This document shows, piece by piece, positions 24,968 through 36,200 of a DNA stretch of 64,000 nucleotides. Each line of letters begins with the position of its first letter. Position 1 is the stretch's first letter. The notes beneath the pieces were generated by a model, which worked only from the letters and a program-made list of their open reading frames with translations, searched no databases and was not told the origin of the DNA. A program made the position numbers and the translations under genes. The DNA lies in assembly GCA_026874595.1 (NCBI GenBank), contig CM049311.1, positions 46,627,676 through 46,691,675 of the forward strand, in the 5' to 3' direction. The DNA is from Sipunculus nudus (taxonomy: Eukaryota; Annelida; Sipuncula; Golfingiida; Sipunculidae).

Positions 24968-26710
24968 AACTAGAATATGGGTAGTCGACAAGCGACTACG
25001 TGTATCCGCCTAAATCAGAGTGGAACGGGTGAAGTGAGGCATGGATTAAGTGGCAAGGGGAAATAGAGTGAAGTGTTGCATATTAGCATGGATGTCTGCA
25101 GCCAAATTGTGTATGAAGGTTGCCCCCCCACCACAAAATCCAGAAAGCTGTCCAAGTTGTATACATATGCAAAATTTAAGGCATATAAGTCAAACCACTA
25201 CATGTATACGAGTGATTTTAGCCCGTGGCAGACAATCAGATGGACGCTGAGCGAAAATGGTTGCAGGTGACGGCACCAGTTTTGCGTATGATAAAGAGCT
25301 ATGTGAGAACTATACACATGCAAAACTTTGGCCCAATCGGTCAAACGGTTCCCAAGATATGAGCTTGGATGTCTGCTGCATAAACTAGAATGGAGGTGGC
25401 GCCACCTGTCATAAAATCAAGAGAGCTGTCGGGGATGTATAAACCTGCAAAATTTTAGCCAGATATGTCAAACCACTGTCGAGATATGAGTGATTTTATC
25501 CCATGGCAGACAAACAGACAGAAGCTGTGCAAAAATGGCTGCAGGTATCGCCACCAGTTTTGCGTATGATAAAGAGCTATGTGAGATCTATACACATGCA
25601 AAATTTTGGCCCAATCGGTCAAACGGTTCCCGAGACATGAGCTTGGATGTCTGCAGCGTAAACGTGAATGTAGGTGGCGCCACCTGTCACAAAATCAGAA
25701 AAGCTATCCAGGATGTATACGCATGCCGAATTTCAGGTGAATTAGTCAAGTCACTGCAGAGATATGAATGATTTTAACCCAAGGCAGACAAACAGATGGA
25801 CACTGTGCAAACATGGTTGCAGGTGGCACCACCATTTTTTGTGTATGTTATAAAGCTCTCCAAGGGCTACATTTGTGCAAAACAATTTTCCTGATCGGTC
25901 AAACAGTTCCCGTGATATGAGCTTGGATGTCTGCAGCGTAAACGTGAATGTAGGTGGCGCCACCTGTCACAAAATCAGAAAAGCTATCCAGGATGTATAT
26001 GCATGCCAAATTTCAGGTGAATTAGTCAAGTCACTGCAGAGATATGAGTGATTTTAACCCATGGCAGACGAACAGATGGACACTGTGCAAACATGGTTGC
26101 AGGTGGCACCACCATTTTTTGTGTATGTTATAAAGCTCTCCAAGGGCTACATTTGTGCAAAAAAATTTTCCTGATCGGTCAAACGGTTCCCGAGATATGA
26201 GCTTGGATGTCTGCAACGTAAACGTGAATGTAGGTGGCGCCACCTGTCACAAAATCAGAAAAGCTATCCAGGATGTATACGCATGCCAAATTTCAGGTGA
26301 ATTAGTCAAGTCACTGCAGAGATATGAGTGATTTTAACCCAAGGCAGAAGAACAGATGGACACTGTGCAAACATGGTTGCAGGTGGCGCCACCATTTTTT
26401 GTGTATGTTATAAAGCAATCCAAGGGCTACATTTGTGCAAAAAAATTTTCCTGATCCGCCAAACGGTTCCCAAGATATGTGGGTTTATGTGTGGAAACAG
26501 ACGCACAAACGGACGCAGAGCGCAGAGGAAAGGTCAGAGGTCAAAACAAAATCGGGGCGCAGCAGTTCACATGTGACCCGAACATAATCCCGGGTTTCGT
26601 AAAATTCCGCCCAGCGGTTACGGGGGAGTTCTCCGGACACCTACGCGGCAGCGGCGGCGGCGTGCAGCTGAAAACATAGTATCCGCAAAACTCTTTGTTT
26701 TGGCGGATAC
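24968..26710 (+). mobile_element. HL-B element, most complete copy
   Basis: The 5' end contains GTAGTCGACAAGCGACTACG (a short hairpin) and GTATCCGCC at 25002. The body has about five units of near 280 bp, each with two GGTGGCGCCACC-type palindromes in different contexts. The units at 25675, 25957 and 26237 are almost identical. The 3' end has GGCAGCGGCGGCGGCG and the hairpin GTATCCGCAAAAC...GTTTTGGCGGATAC (26679-26710), whose right arm is the inverse of the 5' motif GTATCCGCCAAAA. It inserted into an HL-A-type unit (24781-24960). Repeated minus-strand open frames starting MAPPTFTFTLQTSKLI are readings of the repeat. Confidence 0.75.
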
Positions 26711-27035
26711 AATTACTAATTCATGATATATAATAATGAATTATTTCTAATAATTTCAACAATAAACTGTTTTTAAATTTTCTTCACTTTATGATCCATT
26801 ATCTTTATGACTATTAACTTTGAGTAATAACCATCATTAATGGATTCACACAGAAAGATGGACAGCCAGACAGATGGTCAGACAAGAATAGCTAAACATG
26901 TTGGCAGAGATATCAAAGAGAAAGGTGAGGAAAAAACTGAGGAGTCATTATATTTTCACTGATAATATATATTATTTATGTTTTCATTGCTCAGGTATTA
27001 ATGTTTGTGAAGAACAATAGCTACATCTACGGAGA
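26711..27035 (+). other. Region upstream of the receptor-like first coding exon, with an upstream ORF
   Basis: A usable acceptor (TTTTCATTGCTCAG, ending 26994) lies before the start codon at 27036. A 15-codon upstream ORF (ATG 27001, stop 27046-27048) overlaps that start in another frame. An in-frame TAG at 27018-27020 means the long frame cannot extend further upstream through this DNA unless a splice site lies at 27020. Confidence 0.45.
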
Positions 27036-27294
27036 ATGCCCACAATGAACTCGACGGCTGGATTACAAACATCAGATGCCTACACAACTGCCCTAATAAA
27101 TACCAGTATAACATCTTCACCAAGTCCAGAAGCTTCAACAGCCTCTGCTTCCACCACTGTCATAACCAGCCCAACTGTACCATCCACCACAAGTCCCTCT
27201 ACTTCAGCTGAAGTTACTGACCCAACCACAATCGGGTGGCTAATCACCACAGAAAGTCCAGCCAAAGGACCTGGTGGGCTACAGCCCAGTGCAA
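27036..27294 (+). CDS. Receptor-like gene, exon A: Ser/Thr/Pro-rich ectodomain
   Basis: Starts MPTMNSTAGL and ends with GCAA|GTAAGT (donor at 27295), leaving one nucleotide of codon 87. ATG 27036 is the first in-frame start after TAG 27018; a second ATG follows at codon 4. If an upstream signal-peptide exon exists it would have to splice in after 27020, where AATAG could be a weak acceptor. Confidence 0.75.
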
Positions 27295-30200
27295 GTAAGT
27301 GAATTTCAGAATTGTGCACAATTAAAATGACATACATTGATCAGAAACCAAACATACATACCGTAGTCATCATAATGAGCACCACGGGCACTCTCAAAAT
27401 TAAATTTTATAAAAAATTTATTTTACCCCATAAAGCTGTGCTAGGCTAAGATAGGACCTTTATGAGGATTCTGGAGAAACTTTTAGTAGCAAATTTGGCT
27501 TTAACTTTAAGTGTAGTTTCTTTTAGGTAAGTTGTTTCCACCTTCATGGGCCCAATTGAAGGAATCTAGGGCCTATTTAATTTTACCATGTTTCAAATAA
27601 AATGCATGTATTTATGATATTGTGACCATCTGATACCTGTCATTTGTACTTTTGTATGTATGTTAAAATATCTGCTGCTCAAACTGGGTGCTGGGTATTG
27701 TTTTGTGGTTCCCCTTTTGTCTCCCCAAACCCATTTCATCATCCTTCCTTGTAGGATCATCATTCCTTGTTATGTAGGCACCGTGCACCTCCGTGTAGCC
27801 ACCGTATACATCCAGGAGTCTCCGTGTACACCACTGGGAGCTCCGTTTTTTAAAAAAAGCAGGTTTAAGTTTTTTCTCTGATCATGCCTTTGCACCAAGG
27901 ATAACTATGGATGCAAAACATTGTTATTACAGTGATGCCCAGTGTTTATACGGCGATGCCATAGATAACATGGATGATCCCAGAACGATGCTCAGGGATT
28001 ATCCGTGTTGCTATCCCTGAATGTGTAAAAGCCCCATAAACGAAATCTCACTGCTGTCCCAGAACACCACTGATTAAAGTCCAGTGTGATCCATGTTGCT
28101 ATCCATGAATGTGTGAAAGCCCAATAAATGAAACCTCACTGCTGTCCCGGGAACACCCCTGATTAAAGTCTGGTGTAATCTGTGTTGCTATCAGTGAATG
28201 TGTGTAAGGGGTTGAAGTGTGGATGGCAATACTATAATGTCTACCATTTATTGTATCCGCCAAAACAGAGTTTGCAGGATACTATGTTTTCAGTTGGCTG
28301 CCGCCACCGCTACCGCCGTGTAGGTATCCGGAGAACTCCTCCGTAACCTCTGGGCAGAATTTAACGAAACCCGGGATTATGTTCGGGTCACATGTGAACT
28401 GCTGCGCCTCGATTTTATTTTGACCTCTGACCGTTCCTCTCTCCAGTGCGTCCATCTGTGCATCTGTTTTGACACATTAACCCACATATCTTGGAAACCG
28501 ATTGACTGATCTGGAAAATTTTTTTCACAAATGAAGCCCTTGCATAGATTTATAACATACATAAAAAATGGTGGCGCCACCTGCAACCATTTTTGCACGG
28601 CTTCCTTCTGTTCATCTGCCTTGAGATAAAATCACTCATATCTCTGCATTGTTGGACTTATCCACCTGAAATTTTGCATGTGTACACATCCTGTTCAGCT
28701 TCCTTGATTTTATGACAGGTGGCGCCACCTACATTCACGTTGTTACGGTCCCTTTTCACACCAAACAACTCAGGCTGAACCGTAACACATATGCTCAGAC
28801 ACGTTCTCTTCAAATGAATACGTAACCAAAGTATGGGTGCAAAAACAGTGCTATATTCATATATTACAATATTTACATTCGTATACAAATAATATAATAG
28901 TCAATACATAACGTAATTTATAACAAAGTCTCTGAAGAAAAACTGAGTCTCAAAATAACGAACTGCAACAAAATACTTAACTGAATCCGGTATACGAGAA
29001 ACTGAAATCCATCATCAACACATAGTTCTGGCACACACAAAACTGAAGTCCTGTATTAATCCATGTGGCACCAGAAAACATAAAGTCTCTCCTCTTCCTA
29101 CATACTAAAGTTCATAGCGTTGTTTCATGGCATTCCATGGGCTTGGGGACCAAGAGCCCACGGTCACGGTCCCCGGGGAAAACAGTAACGTGGCGTAGCA
29201 AAATCAATAGTCCCGCCTCGTACTGAAGGCGAGTTCGTTTTATAGGCTTTCAACAATGGGTGGAAACCGCAGAAGTTTGTGGATTTGCTTGAGAGAAACG
29301 ACAGCGCCGTCAGAACTGCAAAACTAGTACTGAATGGTCCCAGAATAGTGTTTATGTTTCTCAAAGCGCGTCAGTAGTCACTGATAGCGGGGTGGGTCCA
29401 TAAGCGTGGAAACGGGGGCGGCCACACCAATTCGTGGTGCCATCCTCCGATGTCCGGGTGACGTCCATGCAACAACGTTTACACAGCATACATCAAGGCT
29501 TATATCTCAGGAAGTGTTTGACCAATTTGGCCAAAATTTTTCATGTGTATAGATCTTACATAGCTCTTTATCATACGCAAAACTGGTGGGGCCACCTGCA
29601 ACCATTTTTGCACAGTGTCTGTCTGTTTGTCTGCCATGGGATAAAATCACTCATATCTCGGCAGTGGTTTGACTTTTTGCATTTGTATACAACTTTGATA
29701 GCTTTCTGGATTTTGGGGTAGGTGGCACAACCTACATACACAATTCGGCTGCAGACATCCATGCTTACATGCAACACACCTCACTCTATTTCCCCTTTTT
29801 ACTCAATCCATGCCTCACTTCACCCGTCCCACTCTGTACTTGTGTCCACTCCATCACTATCTTTTATGTTTTATTTCATTTAAAGTGTAATTTTGTTTGT
29901 TCCAGTTGCAGGCATAGTGGTAGCAGGTGTCCTTGTGGCTGTGTTTCTTCTGTGTCTGGCTGCATATTGTTTATGTAAAAGGTAAAACAGTTCAAATGTT
30001 GTTATCTTGAATAAAATGGAATAAATCTGGACAAGATTTGTAACTGCTTTCTGATGAACTTTTATTGACTCTCTCCACTATGGTTGTTTTGTGATTAATA
30101 TCATAATATGTCCTTTTTTACATATTAAATTGATAAAATAAAGGACATGAATATTTGAATAAAGTAAACTAGTGGCCCATGGGCCATGACGCTCAGCTGA

Positions 30201-33200
30201 ATGTAAGGAATGTTGAACAATGAGCAAAATGACTGCCAGAGTGCCAAAAAATCATGAATTTTGTGAAGAGTCCTTAGAAATGGGTTTCACTGGGCTTTTG
30301 GACAAATGACCACTTCATTTGAAGGTCTCATTAATAGAAAAAAAAGGTGTGAAAATTTGAAAAATACAGAAGTGTCACCAGTCTGCAGGAACTGATGAAC
30401 ACTCCATGCTCAATATATATCCAAACAATTATGGCTATCAATGCAATAGTTATTCATATACTGGAAATATTTGGGGGAAGGGGGGGGGGGGAACTATGAG
30501 CCGAATAACTAGGAGGATAAGAGTAATTAACAGAGACCTAATTTCTGATTTCCAAGAAGATTTTTCATGGACCTCCTTAGATGTCAAGTATGAAGATTCT
30601 AGGTCTAGGGGTTACCAATTGTGCCCTGTTACAAGATGAGGCTTAATCTGAAGGTCTCAAAAAAAGATTTGAAAAAATCATAAAAATTGGAAAAAAAACA
30701 GGTGCTCCACCAGGTTACAGGAACTGATGATCAATATTCATGCAAAGAATCATGGTAATCAATGCAGTAGTTATTCAGATAATTGAGCTTTAGTATCAAA
30801 TTTTTGATTATTCGGGGGGGGGGGGGGGGGTACTTAAGAGACCCATAGCTAAAAAAATATGGGAAACAGAGACCTAATTTCAGGTTTCCATGGAGACTTT
30901 TCATGGACCTCCCTTGATGTAAAGTAAGAAGATCCCAGGTCCAGTGGTTACGATTTGTGCCCTGTAAACAGATGACAGCTTTTTGAAGGTCTCAAAAATA
31001 GAGAAAAATATTCGTAAAATTTGAAAAATTACAGGTGGCACCACCAGGTTACAGGAGCTGAAGGTACACTCCATGCTAAATAATCATGCAAAGAATCTTG
31101 GTGATCAGTGCAGTAATTATTCAGATAATTGAGTTTATGTATCAAATTTTTTATTATTCTGGGGGGTACTTACGAGACCCATAGCTCAAAGTATATGGGT
31201 AACAGAGACCTAATTTCAGGTTTCCACAGAGAGTTTTCATGAACTCTTTATGTATAGTTAGAAAATCCCAAGACAGTGGTTACGATTTGTGCCCTGTTAA
31301 CAAATTACAGCTTCTTTGAAGGTCTCCAAAATAGAGAAAAAAATTCGTAACAAGTGACCCATGGGTCATGACGCTCAGCTGACTGGGAAGAGATTCACAA
31401 AAGGAAATTTTATCATCAGAATGGTAGATACCCATTCAACTGAAGCATCAAACATCAAATATATCTGAAAAATAGAGAAAAAATGTGTGAACTTTGAAAA
31501 CTAGAATACGGGTAGCCGACAAGTGACTACGTGTATCTGCCAAAATCAGAGTGAAGTGAGGCATGGATTGAGTGGCAAGGGGAAACAGAGTGAGGTATGT
31601 TGCATATTAACATGGATGTCTGCAGCCTAAATGTGTATGTAGGTTGTGCAACCTACCACAAATCCAGAAAGCTGTCCAAGTTGTATACATATGCAAAATT
31701 TTAGGCAGAAAAGTCAAACCACTACATGGATATGAGTGATTTTAGCCCACCGCAGACGAACAGACAGACACTGTGCAAAAATGGTTGCAGTTTTGTGTAT
31801 GATAAAGACCTATGTGAGATCTAAACACAAGCACAATTTTGGCCCAATCGGTCAAATGGTTCCTGAGATATTAGCTTGGATGTGTGCAGCGTTAACTAGA
31901 ATGTAGGTGGCGCCACCTGTCATAAAATCAAGAAAGCTATCCAGGATGTATAAACCTGCAAAATTTTAGGCAGTTATGTCAAACCACTACAGAGAAATGA
32001 GTGATTTTAGGCCACGGCAGACCAACAGACAGACACTGTGCAAAATGTGCAAAAATGGTTGCAGGCGGCCCCTCCAGTTTTGTGTATGATAAAGACCTAT
32101 GTTAGATCTATACAGATGCAAAATTTTGGCCCGATCGGTCAAACGGTTCCCGAGATATGAGCTTGGATGTCATCAGCGTGAACGTGAATGTAGGTGGTGC
32201 CACCTGTCATAAAATCAAGAAAGCTATCCAGGATGTATAAAACTGCAAAATTTTAGGCAGATATGTCAAACCACTGCCGAGATATGAGTGACATTATTGC
32301 ACGGCAGACAAACAGACAGACGCTGTGCAAAAATGGTTGCAGATGGCGCCACCAGTTTAGCGTATGATAAAGAGCTATGTTAGATCTATATACATGCAAA
32401 ATTTTGGCCCGATCGGTCAAACGGTTCCCGAAATATGAGCTTGGATGTCATCAGCGTGAATGAAATGTAGGTGGCGCCACCTGTCATAAAATCAAGAAAG
32501 CTATCCAGGATATATACGCATGCTGAATTTCAGGTGATTTAGTCAATTAACTGCAGAGATATGAGTGATTTTAACCAAAGCCAGATGAACAGATGGACAC
32601 TGTGCAAACATGGTTACAGGTGGCGCCACCATTTTTTGTGTATGTTATAGAGCTATCCAAGGGCTACATTAGTATAAATTTTATTTCCTGATCAGTCAAA
32701 CGGTTCCCGAGATATGAGCTTGGAAAGCTGATAAAATCAAGTCCCAGAGGAGCTCTCTGGAAACGAACGCGGCAACGGTGGAGGAACCCAGTCAAAAACA
32801 TAGTATCCACAAAACTTCGTTTTGGCGGGTACAAAAATACAGGTGGCTTCACCAGTCTGCAGAAACTAATAAAAACACTTACAAACATCAATATCCATGC
32901 AAAGAATCATGGTGATCTCCTCATTAGTTGTTTAGATACTTCAGCTTTTGTATCAAATTGTCCATTATTCTAAGGAGTCCTATAGCTTGAAGGATATGGG
33001 TAACAGAGACCTAATTTTAAGTTTCCACAGGCACTTTTCATGGGCCTTCTTGCATGACAAGAATGAAGATTCTAGGTCCAGTTGTTGCGATTTGTACCCT
33101 GTTGACAGATAACCACATCTTTAAAGGTATCAAAAAAAGAGAAAAAAAATCGTAAAAATTTGAAAAAAATAGAGGTGGCGCACCCAGTCTGCAGAAACTG

Positions 33201-36200
33201 ATGGAACAGGTCATGATCAATATGTATGCCGAAAATCATGACCATCAGTGTTGTAGTTATTGAGATACTGCAGTTTTTGTATCAAATTTTCCATTATTCT
33301 GGGGGGTAATTTGGAGCCATACAGCTTAAAGATTCTTTAATATGGGTAACAGAGACCTAATTTCAGGTTTCCATGGAGACTTTTCATGGGTCTCCCTGTG
33401 TGTCAAGAATGAAGATTCTAGGTCCAATTTTAATGATTTGTGCCCTGTTAACAGATGTTCATAACTTTAAAGGTCTCAAAAATAGAGAAAAAATTTGTAA
33501 AAAAACCAGAACAAATACAGGTGGTGCCACCAGTCTGCAGAAACTGATGAAACACTCCATGATCAATATCCATGAAAACAATTATGGTGATCTCTGCATT
33601 AGTTGTTCAGATACTTCAGCTTTTGTATCAAATTTTCCATTATTCTGAGCTGTACTTTGGAGCTCAAAGGATATGGGTAACAGAGACCTAATTTCAGGTG
33701 TCCATGGAGACTTATCATGGGTCTCCCTGTGTGTCAACAATGAAGATTCCAGGTCCAGTTCTTACGATTTGTACCCTGTTGACAGATAACTACATCCTGA
33801 AAGGTCTCGAAAATAGAGAAAAAAAAATTGTGAAAATTTGAAAAAAATACAGGTGGCACCACCAGTCTGCAGGTACTGATGAAACACCTCTTGATCAATA
33901 TGTATGCCAAAAATCATGACCATCAGTGTTGTAGTTATTGAGATGTTGCAGTTTGTTTTTATCAAATTTTCCATTATTCTGGGGGGTTATTGGGAGTCCC
34001 CCATAGCTCAAAGGATATGGGTAACAGAGACCTTATTTCAGGTTTCCATGCAGACTTTTTATGGACCTCTCAGTGTGTCAAGAATGAAGATTCTAGGTCT
34101 AGTCTTTATGATTTGTGCCCTGTTAACAGCTGTTCACATTTTTAAATTCGTAAAAATCGAACAATTCAGGTGGCACCACCAGTCTGCAGGAAGTGATGGA
34201 ACATCTCATGATCAATATGTATGCCAAAAATCATGACCATCAGTCAAGTAGTTAATGAGATATTGAAGTTTTTGTATGAAATTTTTTACTTTTCTGGGGG
34301 GTACTTTGGGGCCCCATAGCTAGAAGGATATGGGTAACAGAGATCTAATTTATGGTTTCCACGGAGACTTTTAATAGGTTTCTCAGTGTGTCAAAAATGA
34401 AGATTCTAGGTCCAGCGGTTACGATTTGTGCCACGTTAACAGATGACAGCATCTTTAAACGTCTCAAAAATAGAGGAAAAAATTGTAAAAAATTCAAAAA
34501 ATACAGGTGGCGCCACCAGTCTGCAGGAACTTATGGAACATCTCATGATCAATATGTATGCCAAAAATCATGACCATCAGTGTTGTAGTTATTGAGATAT
34601 TGAAGTTTTTGTATGAAATTTTTTACTATTCTGGGGGGTACTTTGGGGCCCCATAGCTCAAAGGATATGGGTAACAGAGACCTAATTTCTGGTTTCCAGG
34701 GAGATTTTTCATGGACCTCTCAGTGTATCAAGAATTAAGATTCTAGGTCTAGGCTTTACGATTTGTGCCTTGTTAACAGATGTTCACATTTTTAAAGGTC
34801 TCAAAAATAGAGAAAAAAATTCGTAAAAAATCGAAAAATACAGGTGGCGCCACCAGTCTGCAGGAAGTGATGGAACATCTCATGATCAATATGTATGCCA
34901 AAAATCATGACCATCAGTCGAGTAGTTAATGAGATATTGAGGTTTTTGTATGAAATTTTTGACTTTTCTGGGGGGTACTTTGGGGCCCCATAGCTCGAAG
35001 GATATGGGTAACAGAGACCTAATTTCTGGTTTCCAAGGAGATTTTTCATGGACCTCTCAGAATCCCAAGTTGCAAGGTTCTAGGTTCAGCGGTTACGATT
35101 TGTGCCAAGTTAACAGATGACAGCATCTTTAAACGTCTCAAAAATAGAGGAAAAAATTGTAAAAAATTAAAAAAATATATGATGCGCCACCAGTCTGCAG
35201 GAACTTATGGAACATCTCATGATCAATATGTATGCCAAAAATCATGACCATCAGTGTTGTAGTTATTGAGATATTGAAGTTTTTGTATGAAATTTTTTAC
35301 TATTCTGGGGGGTACTTTGGGGCCCCATAGCTCAAAGGATATGGGTAACAGAGACCTAATTTCTGGTTTCCAGGGAGATTTTTCATGGACCTCTCAGTGT
35401 ATCAAGAATTAAGATTCTAGGTCTAGGCTTTACGATTTGTGCCTTGTTAACAGATGTTCACATTTTTAAAGGTCTCAAAAATAGAGAAAAAAATTCGTAA
35501 AAAATCGAAAAATACAGGTGGCGCCACCAGTCTGCAGGAAGTGATGGAACATCTCATGATCAATATGTATGCCAAAAATCATGACCATCAGTCGAGTAGT
35601 TAATGAGATATTGAAGTTTTTGTATGAAATTTTTTACTTTTCTGGGGGGTACTTTGGGGCCCCATAGCTCGAAGGATATGGGTAACAGAGACTTAATTTC
35701 TGGTTTCCAAGGAGATTTTTCATGGACCTCTCAGAATCCCAAGTTACAAGGTTCTAGGTTCAGCGGTTACGATTTGTGCCACGTTAACAGATGACAGCAT
35801 CTTTAAACGTCTCAAAAATAGAGGAAAAAATTGTAAAAAAAAAAAAAAATACAGGTGGCGCCACCAGTCTGCAGGAACTTATGGAACATCTCATGATCAA
35901 TATGTATGCCAAAAATCATGACCATCAGTGTTGTAGTTATTGAGATATTGAGGTTTTTGTATGAAATTTTTTACTACTCTGGGGGGTACTTTGGGGCCCC
36001 ATAGCTCGAAGGATATGGGTAACAGAGACCTAATTTCTGGTTTCCAGGGAGATTTTTCATGGACCTCTCAGTGTATCAAGAATTAAGATTCTAGGTCTAG
36101 GCTTTACGATTTGTGCCTTGTTAACAGATGTTTACATTTTTAAAGGTCTCAAAAATAGAGAAAAAAATGCGTAAAAAATCGAAAAATACAGGTGGCGCCA

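Noticed and set aside
25751-26243. Repeated minus-strand open frames starting MAPPTFTFTLQTSKLI
   Set aside because: They are readings of the HL-B tandem unit, including its palindrome (GGTGGCGCCACC region gives MAPPT); no gene structure.
27080-27337. 85-codon minus-strand frame opposite the receptor ectodomain exon
   Set aside because: Antisense shadow of the low-complexity Ser/Thr-rich exon.
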